Part shown: positions 47,318 through 60,990 of the stretch, in pieces | Layout: each line of letters starts with the position of its first letter | How positions within the stretch are numbered: position 1 is the first letter of the stretch | Assembly: GCA_963693305.1 (NCBI GenBank) | Contig: OY855914.1 | Coordinates: 10,786,403 to 10,850,402, forward strand | Source of the DNA: Meandrina meandrites | Lineage: Eukaryota; Cnidaria; Anthozoa; Scleractinia; Meandrinidae | DNA length: 64,000 nt | Direction of reading: 5' to 3' | Program-made: the position numbers and the translations under genes | Notes under the pieces: generated by a model | The model's input: the letters and a program-made list of their open reading frames with translations, nothing else | The model's database searches: none | Told to the model about the DNA's origin: nothing

Positions 47318-47512
47318 CTCTGATTAACATTTTTTTTAAAGGTTGCGGATTGACTGTTAATTCCCTTTGAAGGGTAACATTCACCGGGTGAAACAAACAC
47401 AAAACACAGCATGGTTTCGTTTTCCTGTTTTAATATGACGAGAAACATCATACAAAGGGCACTCACGGTGGTGCTAAGAAAGACATTTTAATCACTCACT
47501 CGCCATATGTCC

Positions 47513-50500
47513 TCATTTAGTGATCGTGGCATTAGCCGGTGCAAGTGCTATATCATCCCACCGCACATGGAAACTCAAGCCTCCCACGTCATGGAACTTG
47601 CCATGGAGCTCGAACTCGTACAGACTCTCATCGGTCAGTTTGTCGATAACAGTTTGTGCGCCCGGTTTGTTTTGCTTCAGAAGATTCCAAAGCCAAGGAC
47701 TCTCGCTTCGGTCACTGGCCTTCTTCAAAAATTTGTAGAAGGGAACATCCGCCGTTCCGATGGTGTACTTAAAGGTCGGTCGTTCTTCTGAGCCTCGGTG
47801 CGTCTCGTGGAAGTTGGGATTGCTATCACCGCCCCAAATGAGGAAGCCCTCAAGTCTGGCAGTGAACTGAACCTGTATGGTGGCTCGATATGGCACGTTC
47901 GTTTTCTTCTGGGAGGTGGTTATCCGGTACGATGACGCTGCGTTGCCTTCGGTTGTCTGCGTTTCTTTTACTTGAACGATGTCCCACTTTATCTCGCCGT
48001 TTTCATCTGTGTTCAGTTGAGCTGCTTCGTTCCCGCCTGACAGAGTAACGGACGCTTTGAAAGTACCAGTGGCGACGTCGCCGATTAGTCCGGGAGACTT
48101 GTAACTGAGAGTCACTGAAGCTGCGATGCCAGACTTGAACCTGGTTGTAGACGAATGCGTGACAGTGCGAACAGATTTGATTTGTCGAGCAATAATCGAC
48201 ACCGTTGGTAAGGAATCTCGATTATGTATCTCCCCGACATCCTGAATAATAGGCTTCATTTCCTGAATTTCTGGCGTCAAGTAGTTCATATCTTTTACCC
48301 TGAATGAAAAGTTCTCGTAGACTATCTTCAGGCGATTTTTTGACATGAACCCTCCGCACCCATTCTGATAGTGGGCTATCCAAGTGTCGCCCTCTCGCAG
48401 GAAGTCCTGCCCAGCAAGTCTGCCTCTGCAGCCACCAGCCCAGCCATACCCAAGGTAATTAGCCAGAAGCGCCAAGTTACGAAGTGTCATATCCATGACT
48501 CGCGTTTTCACGTCTGGCACTGATTTTAAAGGCAGTTTTTCTGCAAAAAAGGTAAACTGGCATGGTAAACCTCTTGAGAAAGTTTATCAAAAGATCAAAT
48601 TATCCTTTTACGCAAATTGCCTTAAGGTGGCTCCATATAGTTTTATAACCACGCGTGCGCTGATGATGCGAGCTTTCGGAACCTGCGCGCGCGCTGACGC
48701 AAGCTCTGGCATTTGTGTTAGACATTTCAAAGGCAATCTTTATCCGCAATAGAATTTTAAGAACAGACAATACTGTTTAAACTTCCAAATGTTATGTGGT
48801 TGTAGATTTTCTTCATGGAATTGCATAAAACGCCCAGTTAACACTGTAAGCAAGCCTTGTGGTTTTAACGTTGACGCGATAGCAATAGATATTCAAATAG
48901 CGATCTTGGTGAATTTCTATTCTGTTACGTAATCGTTTCAAATTTGGGAGGTAAAAATGGCAACTTTCGTCTAGTTTTTCTCGCGTTTCCTTCGGTGAAA
49001 TTTCGTAAAAGTTGGCAGAGAGGTTACAATTATTTTGCTTTACGTGGTGCTCGTTGTTTAGTAAAATCTATCAGACTTTTTTTCACAGAGGGAAAAAACA
49101 CAAATTTGCAAATGGCAAAGAAGTTGCCTTTACAACCCCCAACTTTTTTTCTGTTTAAAATTGTTTTCCATATAGTATCCATGTAAAGGTAAAGTCTGCG
49201 TACGAGCCTAGTGGCCCATCAGGCCGGAGCTTATCCCGGTTTCCGTAGCATGAAGCGACTAGGAGTATTTCTACTCCCCCCTGGATGGGATGCTAGTCCA
49301 TCGCAGGGTTACCCCCAGCAGTAAATTCGCCGGTACCCATTTATATACCTGGGTGGAGAGAAGCACTATAAGAGTAAAGTGTCTTGCCCAAGAACACAAC
49401 CCAGCGCCCCGGCCAGGGCTCGAACCCGGACCGTTCGATCCGGAGTCCAGCGCACTAACCATTAGGCCACCGCGCCTTTAAATTGCCACATAAACACTCA
49501 AAGTCGCATTTGTTTGGTTATTCTTAATTCATGACTTAAACCCAATATTTTAACAGAGATGGTTGTAAAACACTATTTTATCTTTGCTTATTGCATTTGA
49601 TAAGTTTGAGCGAACTGGGAGTGAAAAAGAATGCGAAAACCAGATTTTAAAATATAACACTAGCGCACGCCACATCATATGTTGTTACCCTATGGAGCCA
49701 CCTTAACGAGATCATTACTTAAGTTTTGTTACTTGAGACAATCCTAAATTTTGTTCCGTTACTGGGAACAAGGAAAAAAAATTCGTCTGGAAACTGGAAG
49801 GCAGTGAAGTTTTCCCATGCAAGAGTCACCTAGCTATAAGCGAACCTTTCAAAAAGTATGCATAGTTACAATTGCCATTTGGCTTTTAATCGCTATTCTT
49901 TCTTTAATTGGGAACTCATTTTGTTGGCGGCTTTGACTCGTTATTACTTGTTATGGGTGTAGATTGGCAAAGTTCGATTTATTTCATAGCCCTCCAAGCA
50001 GGTTTTAATTGGCACCCGCTAGTTTAAATCCGAAGAGTTAGCGGCAACTAATTTTAACTAATTTTCAGCATAACAAGCAGTCTTGTGACCAGATACCGAA
50101 ACTTGTTCATCTACTGTTGGTTATGTTTCTCAGTAGCAAAAGAAAAATTAGACATGCATGTTACCCAGTGAGCTGAATGAATGTTTTCAATTGAGTGTAG
50201 GGTAGGAACATATGCGTGTAAAAAATTGCAGCTAACCTTAATCCTCTGATTTTTACGCTAGTCCATTACAGTTTAATCTTAGCATGTTTTTCAGGCTTCC
50301 AAAACAAACAAGTCCCGATACCAAGCCCACTTATACGTCTTATACTCAAGGGGCGGGTTGTTCGAAAGCCAATTAACACTAACCCAGGATTAAAAAGTTA
50401 ATCAAGGGCTTAACTTTGAATAAAAGTGTTTAAATTGCTTAATATGTTAAGTGGACATTTAGATTAGTTGACGTCAACTGTAGGACATAAAATGGAAACT

Positions 50501-53500
50501 AAATACCTCACTGAAAAGTTAAAATACTGAAATCAAAATTCGCGCTAATCCTGGATTAGCTTAATCGTGCGTTGAGCAACCCGGCCCTGGTTGGCAAGAG
50601 GTACTGTGAGAGCAGTATAAACTCTCTCGCCAAAAACACAACATGAAAACCCCGGCCGGTGGAAGTTCTCGATCCGGACTCCATATAGCAGCTAGTCATT
50701 AGTCCAAAATGTCTCTCACAGTAAGATTTATATACATACCGTCATACATATTGCAGCATTTGAGCTTGTTGATGCTGGAAAGTGCATTAGACGCACCTCG
50801 GTGGATTCCAACCACATAGAAACCATTTCTCGTGCACTCCATTCTTTCACCTTCAACAGTTTGCTCATAGCACTGTTTGTACCAGTGTGGATGAAGAGCG
50901 GGCTTACAACAGGTGGCCCATTGGATGCTATTCAACTGATGACCTCCCCCACGGTGGAGTCCTCGAATAAAATGTCCGGATGGACAGTAGGCCCATCCTT
51001 CCCTAAAACGCGAAACATTCATTAAAAAAATTCACTGTTAGGGTGCTTTCCATTTAACAGGTATGCCTGAGCTAAGAGAAATTATTCTCTAATTTTGAAT
51101 AAGTAATTTAAGGTAACTTCCTAGCTGCCACCTCAACAGAGAAACGAAGACGTTTTATTTTCCTATCCCCTCCCTCCCTAAAATAAGTGATTGGGTTTGT
51201 TTTACATGTGCACAAAGTACAGCTTCGCTTGAGAACGAGCGCTGTCTTTATATAACACCAACTGAAGTGACACCTTGTACGAAATGACTTTATGCTCTGT
51301 TAATTGCAATAATGGCAGAGGATGAGACGATAAAGGCAAAAATGAAGGGTGTCAGTACGGCGGTCATTATATGCGAGAAGAAACATTAAGAACGATACCA
51401 GTTTCCAAATGCTGCTATAAAAAACCAGCAATAACCTTTACAGCGGACTTTTTCTATGAACGTGATTTTCCTACAGATGCCTTCTTCTGTTATTTTCCTT
51501 AACCTACAAACCTTGAAAAGAAAAGTTATCAATGCCGCATAGAGAACACCATTAAGAGAAGGAAGTGAAAGAATGGTACCATATTTTATTAATCACAACA
51601 CATTACATTACTTACATCGATGGCATATACGGAAACGCCACATGCACTGTTACATCTACTTATCATCACAACGCTCACTTGAGTCAGTTATACTTACAAA
51701 TAACACATTCACTTCTTACATTTACTTGTGGTACAAACATAACTTTTTTAATGTTAAAAAAAACTACGTTCTACATTATCATGCACACTTACAATATATT
51801 GTTCTAGTCTTTTTTTTTAAATGTATCGAATGCACTTTTTTTTCGTAGGCATATAGTAACTCACAGTGAAGTAAAAAAAAAAACAACAACAACAACAAAA
51901 AGCATAAATCTAAATAAAGAATTGAAACTAGGAGTACTGTGCAAATATTATGCTTAATAACTACAGTTCTAATCATCTAAAAGCTCACGGATACTCGAAC
52001 GCCGGACTGTTCCGTAGACAATTTGCTCTTTAGCAAGATTTTAAATGCTACTAAGCTAAATGATTCACTTTCTTTGGCTGCAATGTAGATGTAGTATCGA
52101 GCTACAATCAGGCAAAGATTGAGCACACGGAAAGATCGTTCCTCGGGGTGATATGCATATATTTTATCTTTGTTGGTCAGAGCCACTTTGGGTGAGTTGC
52201 AAGAGTTCAACCAAGAGGTAAAGAGGTTCCAGAAAATTTGGACATGCTGACCTTCTGCAAGCAAATGTTGTAGCGTTTGCCTTGTTCCACACAATTGACA
52301 TTCATCATCGTCAGTAATTTTAGCTCTAAAAAGTTTATCACGAGTGTAAAGGATATAATGGTTTATTTTGAATTGAAACATCGAGAGTTTTATATTTTTT
52401 GGGACTTTAAATGGAAGTAGATATACCGCAGAGATGTTCTTATTACTAAAACCGGCCTTGATTAGACGAGATTCTGCTGTAGGTTTTTGGAACGCTTTGG
52501 AGACGTAAAATAAACGTGCTTGTTGGCAAGTCCAGAATGAACTGTTAAACGGTTGTGTCGACTGCTCCGTACAAACCAATTAATTTTCTGGATGGCAGTT
52601 AAACGCTTCCCTCCAATACTTTGGAATAGCATTGCACAACCCTATATAGCATAGAAAATTTGTTTTAATTTTATATTTTTTGGTAAATTCAGCAATAGAC
52701 AAGAACTTTCCTTCATCGTCCAGGATGTCCGACAGGGTCTTTACGCCGGCATCATACCACTTTTTATAAAAGACAGATTTCCCGCCAATTGTAATAAGGT
52801 GATTGTTCCATAAGATCTCGTTTTCTATTTCTTTCCCTGTTGTGAGAGTTTGCATAACAATCCCTTCCCAAGCATTAAGGATGTCGCGGTAAAAGGGTGG
52901 TAGGTCGGGCAACTCAGGCAAGGTTTTTAAAGAAAAAATGCATTCAAACAGCAAGGGGCCACCTACGCGGTGTAAAAGACTAAAAGGTATTGTCTTCCAA
53001 GATTGCATATGAGGATTTAGAAGCCGTTTAACCCACCCTGCTTTCAGCGATTTATTTATAATTTTGAAATCAGACATAATATTATTGAGCCCGCCGTCTT
53101 TGATTTTACCAATCATTGTCGCATGTTTGATTTTTGGCGGTTTGTGGTTCCATATGAAGTTTGAAAGAAGCTTGTTCACTTGATCAACGAATCCACTGGG
53201 TACGCTGAGAGTAGAAGCAATAAAAACTATTTTTGAGAGGGCTAAATTTTTAATGATGTTTATTTTCCCATAGAGAGTTAAATCTCTTGCTGACCAGATG
53301 TTAAGACACTTTTCTAGAGCAAGCAATCTTTTATTAAAATTATCTTTGGTGGAAGTCTCCGAGTCGCGGGAAAAACAAACGCCCAAGCAGACGCACTTTT
53401 TTGGCCAGTTTATGCCGAAAGGGCCTGTGGATTGTGGTCGTTTTTTTTTTTCACAACCACATTGCTTCCGTTTTCGTTTTGTTTAGTTCTAGTCCTGAAC

Positions 53501-55608
53501 ACCTTTTAAAAGTTTCTAATTTCTCAAAACGCTTTGCAACTGAATCTGTGTCGCGCACAAAACAGGAGGTGTCATCGGCATATTGCGATAACTTACACAC
53601 CTTTCCCTTAATATCTATGCGAGCAATCAGCTGGTCATTTCTTATCGAATTTGCTAAGATTTCAACAGCAATCACGAAAAGTATACCAGAAAGTGGACAT
53701 CCCTGTCTAACGCCTCGTTCTAGTGCGAAAAAGGGCGATGCATAGCCGTTGTTAACAACGCAGCTTTGAATAGTGTTGTAGAAAGTCTTAACCCAATGAA
53801 TCAAAGGCGCGCCGAACCCGAAAGTCTCTAGAGCCTTTAATATGAAATTCCATTCCAAGCTGTCAAAGGCCTTTTTAAAGTCTAAGAACAATGCTATTCC
53901 AGAAATACCTAACGATTCTGTGCATTCTTTAATATCCGCGATTAAGCGTACATTTTGTTCAATAAAGCGGTCTTTAACGTAACCGGTCTGGTCTCCATGT
54001 ATGAGGCTGGGTAGAACCTTCGCAATTCTAGCGGCGATTACTTTGGTGGCAATTTTATAGTCTGTGTTCAGCAGCGAGATGGGCCTCCAATTATCTAGAA
54101 AAACTTTATTTTTATCTTTCTTTGGAATAAGGGTAATTATTCCTCTTTTTTGCGATATTGACAGTTCACCAATCTCGAAAGCGTGATTTAGGCTGTCAAC
54201 TAATTCTTGACCTAACAGCTCCCAGAATTTTAAATAGAACTCGGCGGTTAAGCCGTCCGTGCCGGGAGACTTGTCTTTGGAAAACTCTCTTAGGGAAGCA
54301 TGGCATTCTTCCTTCGTTAAGAGGCCATCGGAAGTGTCAGCTTGTCGGGCCGACAATTTTGGCAGGGTCGAACTCTCAAAGACCTCATCAAAACAAGTAT
54401 CGTTTGGATTTGAAACCGTGGAAGTGTAGAGACTTTTGTAGTATCGGTTTTCCTCCTCTAGGATTTCGGTAGGAGTAACAAGAGTGCGGTTTTCGGTTTT
54501 AAGTTTTGTGATGTACTTGTTGGAATAATTTCGTTTCTCAAGGTTGAAGAAATATCGAGTGCTACGCTCTCCTTGCTCGCACCACCTTGCTTTACTCCTA
54601 ATCATGGCGCTCTTTGTTTTGTGCATTGAAATCTGTTTAAGTTTCCGTTTTACATCATAGAATTTTGCTATAGTCTCTTGTGCAGGATTTTCGCTCATTA
54701 GCTTGTGGAGTAAGGAGAGTTGTTGCTGTAACAAGGCTTCTTCGTCTTTTCTCTTTTTGGCGTTTTGTTTGCAGTAGCATATTGTAAAACTTCTGATTTC
54801 CATTTTCAACATATCCCAAAAGAGCCTTTTATCCTCCAAATAGCTGTATTTTTCTTTGAACTCGGAAATTTTTTTTATTCAACTCCTCCACGAAACAATG
54901 ATCATTAAGGAGTGAGTTGTTGAATTTGAAAAAGCCAGGTCCTCTTTTAATGAAATCATTTGATTGGATGGTAAAAGAAACGGCCGAATGATCAGAGAAC
55001 GAGACCGGAGTAATGTCACATTCACCATTAAGAGGAGGAAGTGAAAGTGAATTACACACACACACTTTGAAAACATCACTAGAGCTGCTCTTGAATGGAG
55101 CCCCCATGAAGCGTTCCAGGAAGAGGGGTCGACCTAAGCAGTCATGGAGGCATTGCACAGTAAAAGAGCTTGAATTAAAGAATCTGCTTTGACTAGAGGC
55201 CAAGAAAACTGCGTAAAATATAGCTTGGAAGATAGTCACGGTGAATGCCAAAGGAGTGAATTCAAAACTTTACTCCCCAAAGGAGAGAAAAACAGCACAC
55301 AGAGAGAAAGAGACAAACCTTGAGAAACTCATATCCCAGTCAGCGGATGTGCAGGTGTAGGGTTTCCCTCTATGCACTGTGGGTGGCTGGCAGCATTTCA
55401 CCTTCCTGAAGTCTCTAAGGTCATCGGTTGATCGCACCCGTTGAAATCCTTTCATGTACAGCAGGTCTTGTTGAGACGTACACCATGAGTACCCTTCTTT
55501 TGACATTTGTTGTTGAAATTTCGCATCTTCGAAACACCCTTGCACTGTTGAGACTTGGAACATAAAAAGCACCACCAAGGGCAGCATGCTAAAGCCAACC
55601 GTTACCAT
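47513..55608 (-). CDS. Secreted aerolysin-like pore-forming protein with Cys-Cys repeats (three exons)
   Basis: Exons are 55,608-55,319, 51,002-50,740 and 48,540-47,513; phases 2 then 1 match at both joins, giving 526 residues. I chose the ATG at 55,608 (context CACCATGG); another lies 18 bases upstream, before a possible acceptor. Residues 1-24 are a signal peptide. Residues 25-182 hold three short repeats of the form Gly-Trp/Tyr ... Cys ... Gly-x-x-Arg ... Cys-Cys. Residues ~195-526 resemble an aerolysin-superfamily beta-pore-forming protein: a Gly/Cys-rich head (YLGYGWAGGC), then long Ser/Thr-rich alternating strands (GIAASVTLSYKSPG ... GTFKASVTLSGG) like the membrane-inserting hairpin, and a beta-rich tail. 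This suggests secreted membrane attack (defence, venom or digestion), but activity is untested. Family assignment is by fold-like pattern, not search. A dead LINE occupies intron 1. Confidence 0.8.
49181..49478 (-). mobile_element. Full-length tRNA-derived SINE in aerolysin-like gene intron 2
   Basis: The minus strand starts with a tRNA head (GGTGGCCTAATGGTTAGTGC, then GGGTTCGAGCCC). Next comes a conserved central domain (GTTCTTGGGCAAGACACTTTA, CACCCAGGTATATAAATGGG) and a tail with CCCATCCAGGGGGGAGTAG. It is a different family from the SINEs at 5185 and 16,531. Confidence 0.85.
50585..50700 (-). mobile_element. Decayed copy of the same SINE
   Basis: Matches pieces of the 49,181-49,478 element (ACAAC near the conserved domain, CCCCGGCCGG, CCGGACTCC, CATTAGTCC) with the B-box region mutated. 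It abuts exon 2 of the aerolysin-like gene. Confidence 0.55.
51846..55070 (-). mobile_element. L1/Tx1-like LINE, 5'-truncated and frameshifted
   Basis: Three coding blocks on the minus strand. About 55,060-54,829 is the end of the endonuclease domain (SFSDHSAVSF). 54,839-53,451 is reverse transcriptase, with KSPGTDGLTAEFY, DNWRPISLLN, FLDFKKAFDSLEW, RQGCPLSGILF and the catalytic YADD. 53,386-51,977 is the thumb/C-terminal region with a CQLCGTRQTLQHLL zinc-knuckle-like motif. Breaks: a frameshift near 54,835, a stop and A-run shift near 53,440, and a TAA at about 52,578. Most of the endonuclease is missing. It lies in sense orientation within intron 1 of the aerolysin-like gene, so it is unlikely to be mobile. 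Confidence 0.88.
55090..55200 (+). mobile_element. Fragment of a second LINE (RTE-like C-terminus)
   Basis: The plus strand encodes MKRSRKRGRPKQSWRHCTV, the GRPKxxWRR signature at the end of many non-LTR element ORFs, then a stop. It lies antisense to the large LINE and next to its truncation point. Confidence 0.5.
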
Positions 55609-55674
55609 GGTGACAATCTGAAGCATAATTATTAAAATAAAATGTGTTTTAAAATAAATTTAATTATCATCATG

Positions 55675-55925
55675 TCATTGGCGCAGGATAAAGAAGATGG
55701 AACCCATGACTTGCCAAGCCCAGACAGGCGCTCTATCCACTGAGCTACAGAGAGCCTCATTGTGAGCAAGATCATTTACTAGGCTAGGGTCACATGCTAG
55801 GATTGACAATGTCGATACGTACTGTGTGGTGATGAAAGAAAAAAGATGATAAATATCTCGGTAGCGAAATAAGAAAGATTTAATAATAATCATGTCACGA
55901 GCGTGTGACAAAGTAAAGAAGCTTT
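55675..55925 (-). repeat. tRNA-headed SINE-like repeat
   Basis: The minus strand near 55,690-55,760 contains GGCTCTCTGTAGCTCAGTGG and GGGTTCCATC-like A/B boxes, followed by the ATTTACTAGGCT flank shared with the copies at 526 and 33,535. A second partial unit starts near 55,890 (CATGTCACGAGCGTGTGACA). Confidence 0.55.
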
Positions 55926-56084
55926 TTTTAGAACAATGTGCCCTCTTGAGTTCTCAGACTTAACGACAATTCATCAAGTTAAAACAAAGAAAATCATAAA
56001 AGTGAATGAGGTTTACCATAAATTTTTACGATTTTATTTCTCCGTTTACTCCTTAGTTTTTGTTTTGATTGAGAAGATATATCA

Positions 56085-56215
56085 AACACTCGACACAGTG
56101 TTTCATTGGCTATCCAAACAACTCTAATTTCGTCAAAAATACTCCGCTCCGCGTCCTACTTTCAACTCTCCTCTCGGTGTTTGGATACATTCTCTCGTGT
56201 TTGATACAGTACGTA
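56085..56215. repeat. Palindromic MITE-like repeat, copy 2
   Basis: AAACACTCGACACAGTGTTTC at the left and TCTCGTGTTTGATA at the right form inverted ends around the core shared with 26,085-26,215. Confidence 0.65.
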
Positions 56216-56219
56216 AACA

Positions 56220-59200
56220 TGAAAAAAGAACATTCATATGTTCACGATTAATGTTTCTTAGAATGGAATAGTTATGTTCTACTAAGTCAAAACTCCCGTC
56301 TTGTCTACACACTTGTTTTAAAATTAAATTAATTAAACTTGTTATAAAATTAAACGAACCGTAATGGATCAAATATATATCGCTACTTGCCAATTTAAGG
56401 TCACTACCCTGTATTGTATTGCGCATCCTAACTGCGCAGAATTTTACGCGTGCTTAGCGCGCGCACATAAACAAAATGGCGGCTTTTTTTCTATGCAACT
56501 TAGCTCGCGAGAGAAATAAAATCGTCACTTTCTCGTAAACGAGTATGGTGACCTGTCAATTTTTTCACGTATTTTGGGTGTAACGATCAAATTCTTTCTA
56601 TAAAATGAATACAGATCAATTTCTATGTTTGAAAAGGAAACGTGTACTTTGCCAGTATTTGCAATGGAATTATTACGGAAGTTTGTGGTAAATACAAGGT
56701 CTTCCTGCTCCTAAACGAATGTGGGGACCCCCCTTTTCTTATTTCAAAATTTAAGTTCCCTTAAGGTAACCAACCAGTGGGCAAAGTTTGGTTGAAAATC
56801 TATGTTCAGGTCTATTTCGGGGGAATGACCTTAACTTAAAAATACGGTCAAAAGTGACGACCAAAGAACACCTTCACTAATAAAACAACAAAAACGTAAC
56901 ATGAGCGTTTTCCTCCGAAGCCGAAACACGTATGGAGCGAAAAAGTAAAGGTCTTAGTTTTTAATATAACCAGAGAAAAAAGTTCACAAGTCATTTTCTT
57001 CAGCGGTCCGTTTCAGAGAAATGTAAAAAATCATGTGTAAGACGTGAAATTAGGAGTTGCGATCGAATACTTCACTCTTGAAAAATGAAAATGTTTCACT
57101 GTTTTTTATAAAGAACACTTAACTAACCCCGTCTAGGTGTTTTCGCTCTCATTATAGGCGAGGTTCGGGTATTTAAATAAGGTTATATTTAAATAAGGAT
57201 ATACGTAAACCGTAACATTTGATAGTAGAACAGGAGCGAAATATTTCGACCATTGCAACAATGTAATCTTAAAACAATGGCCCAATAAGCAAAACACGTT
57301 TTTTCACCGCTAATCTCAAAAACGTTTTGTGCTTTTAGGTAAATGTCACTAAAAAGCAAGTGCTAGCTTTTTTGGTAAAGCACGACTTACCAGAGCTCCT
57401 TGTCTTCTGAGAGTCAGGAGTGATTTCAAATCATGAATGAACTGAAGAAACTAAAATGTTGTAATCTTTTTGTGAACCATTTAATTAGATTATGTATTAT
57501 TAACGGGTGTGAAGGCAAAGCGTAGAACTGGTTGCATTGTTCACTGAGCAAAGTGCAGGTGTTTGTGTATACAGTCTATTGAAGCACGAAGGAACACAAA
57601 GATTAATTAGAAATTGCGGTATGTCAACACCGCCAAAATCAAAACCGAAATGTCTTATGGTGAAATGTAACAAACTGAGACTTTCATTCCCCTTGCCATT
57701 TTGAAAGCCAGTTTTATGTTTTAAGATTTCTTTATAACTGTAATTTTGTCAGACAATCATCCTTTATTTATTTGCTATAAACGAACAAAAAAAAAACGCA
57801 ACAATGTACTATTACGCTATTTTATAATGCAAATTGTTCTTTGTTCTTTCAATACAAGGAACCTTGCCTTTGGCTGCGAAATTTCTTTACCTTCTTTAAA
57901 ATGCTTTTAACAAACGATAAAAATTATATGTTTTGCCATTTTTGCTAACAACAATGTATTAATTAACTGTGAGGTTTTAAAATTTTAATTAACGGCTCAC
58001 CGGATATGGCATGCAATTTCATTGTTTCTAAAAGAAGCCGACGGCAGCAAAAATGCGATTTTACAAACCATTAGTTTTTGTAAGCCTTGATTCATATCTG
58101 CGCAACAATGTTTGATTTGACTGGAGCAGTGCGATTCATTTGATAAAATGTTATAAAGGGAAATGACGGTTTCAAAAATCTCTTTGTCGGAGGCTATGAA
58201 AGTATCACCCGCAAACGTTTTGACGTCCAGTGTTAAGAAAAATTATTTCATAGTAAATAAAATGTTTAAAAATTATATTAAGAGATAATTTGACTGCAAG
58301 CCAATATGTGAAGCCAGAAAATTCCATTTACAGACTACGAAAGGAAAAAAATATAACATAATTGTAGCTTCACGAAAACGAACGTAACTTTTTAGCTCAG
58401 CTCATCACTTGTCGACTAAAACTTAGCGGAGATGGGTGTGGTGAGGTAAAACTTTCTCGAGACCTCTTTGCTTCTCATTTAAGAAATATTTCGTGTGCCA
58501 CTGTAAAGAATGAGATAACCTGTTTTGAAACTCTCTTTTGTCGGATTAAGTAAAAGGGCCACCAGAAATACCCTTTTCATGTCGACTGGCGAAATTTAAA
58601 AAAAATATATTCCACTTGAAATTTAAAATTAAAATACCGATAATAACTAAAGAAAATAAAGCATTTTTTGACAAATAAAGTATTTTTTGTCAGTAAGTAA
58701 AATAATTAGAGCGATAAATATAAATCACTTTTTCTCAGTAAAACCTAATTTTACTTTAATAACAATAAACTTGACATTTGTCTGGTTTTAATAACAGTAG
58801 GACGAGACCAAAATCGATAAAAAAAATCAAATTTAAGTCAACGTGATTTTATATTCGGCGCAGTTCACTGTTTTAACGTTTCGGATGACAGAAATTCGTT
58901 TTAGTTTGGATAAGCCGTTTACTTTATCAACAAAATAGTAGCTTCTTCTTCCGCAGCCGGAGTTTGTCTCTCGATTAGAACGAGACTTTACACAAGAGTG
59001 ATTTTATTTAACCCATGCAACAATATCCCACAATTAGTGCGTAATAATCAAAGCTAAACAAAAGAAAACAATGGAAAAAGTGTCTAAAAGAGTATTTGAA
59101 AGTTCAGTTACTATTTCACGCGAAGTGTTGCGTGCGAGATTCGATGCTTGTTTGCTTTTTTTTTTTTTTCAATTCTTTTAGCTTTTACATTGAAAAGCGG

Positions 59201-60055
59201 AGGATATGGATGAGTTGCTGGCACGTTTTAAATATTACAAAATACATTTTTTTTAACCTGTTACATAATGTATGAACTTAGACCAAAAAAAAAAAAACAT
59301 AACCATGCCAAGTTTTAGTTAGCAGATTGAGATTTTTTTTTCGCTCTTTCTTTAGTCTCGAAATTTCTTACCGATAGTCTAAAAATGAGCTAAGAAAGAG
59401 GAAGATGTTTTAATTCGGATATCAGACCTGCTACAAGGATGCTTTCATTTACATTATTTTTCCAATTATCTCCTCGAAGTTAGGTGTCGCGAATACTCGG
59501 TCTGGTGATTATGACCATGTTATACAACAATGCAATGTCAACATGGAATTCACTGCAGCGTGAAATTAATACCTGGGTTTACAGGTGCCGGGAACAAATT
59601 TCATTGAGGCGTTGCTTTACTTATAACTACATGTAAAACCCAAATCAACTCATAGACCAGCCTGGTTAGGAAGAAGAAAGATCTTTTGTAAAAAGAAGTC
59701 CAGATATTGAGGTAAGTGTATTTAAGGAATGGCAAGATAACTTCATTTTTTTCTAATTCTGTGAAATAGTTTTATTTCGAATCTACCTTTTGCCCTGTTT
59801 TTTAAGAGGACTAAAGATTGGTGCGAAGGTAATAAAAAGCTTCAAAAGATAAACAACGTCAGTTATTGTTATTACTTTACAAAAGCGGATGAATCGTTTT
59901 TTGACTGAATAAAATTTTGACTTTGTGACGACGATGTTATCTAGCCGTTTCAACTGCTTTACAGCCCTTTGTAAGAAAGAAGAAACCTAGCCTGAACACG
60001 CAATCGGATCCCATCCGCGCGAAACTTTGTGTAATAGGCAATTGTCAATTCTTTA
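56220..60055. other. Long gene-free interval between divergent genes
   Basis: About 3.8 kb of AT-rich DNA with no frame over 60 codons and no recognised repeat. It includes the shared upstream space of the aerolysin-like gene and the plus-strand paralog, so promoters or enhancers may lie here, but I see no specific motif. Confidence 0.5.
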
Positions 60056-60059
60056 TAAC

Positions 60060-60990
60060 CTCACACCTATCACCGCATATATAACACTGTTTGAATTTTT
60101 ACTTTGTCACATGAAAATGATGTCATGGCGACATCAGAACGTAGTGCAAAACTTTTTTCGCTAATTTTTATCCGTAAAAGTTTGCCAAATTTAATCTCAT
60201 TCAAGTATTGAAAGGCGAAAACACGCTGCACTTCTTCAGGCGACTTGAAGATTGCAGCAAGAAACAGGTTAAGTGCGATGGAGCCATTAAGTTTATCCAT
60301 CTCTGCCAGAACTTCGAATTAACACCTACTTTCGCAAAAGTCGATCATCAGACGAAATCTAACAAACGGCCAAAGTCATTCAAACAGTTCATCGCTGATG
60401 TCATCAAAGAGGAACTCGGATCAAAGCTCAAGCATAAGGCGGCTTTGAAAGATGAGATTAATGCGATTTATGACAAAATTTGTCAAAAATGCTCCCTGCT
60501 TCAATACATGTGGTCCATGTTCACCATAAGAATTATGGTAAACCTCTGGAAGAAACACTATGAAAGTATTATGACTACACACACTTAAACAAGTTCATGA
60601 GGTCGTTGAACAAGCATCACGATGTCGACAAGCATATCCAAAAACATTTCATCACACAAGCTATCCTTCTTCCAAAAGCTCGTCCTTTACCGAGGTTTAA
60701 AGTTCTCACTTCCACAACGAATATCAGCCATCGATGTATAAGCTAGCTTCGAGAAAATGTATTCGAAACTGGAGCGCACTCTAACCAATGATATGAAAGA
60801 GCTAACCGCTGCGACTCTCCGATCGATTGCACTCGATAACATCGAGTCCAAATCACCGAATCATCGAAAACACTGCAAAGGGCTATAAAGCAGTGTTGAA
60901 ATGACTAGATAACATCGTCGTCACGAAGCCAGATAAGGGTACCGGTGTAGTCGTAAATAAACGATTTGACAACGGATGTGATCTTCGAAG
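60060..60990 (+). mobile_element. Penelope-like element fragment: N-terminal/RT side
   Basis: The open frame 60,208-60,588 encodes the Penelope N-terminal region (FFRRLEDCSKKQVKC, then KSFKQFIADVIKEEL). After frame breaks, 60,911-60,975 encodes DNIVVTKPDKGTGVVVNKRF, the conserved start of the Penelope reverse transcriptase. The remaining RT and the GIY-YIG domain are missing. The leading 60,060-60,200 is homologous to 30,745-30,895. Confidence 0.75.
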
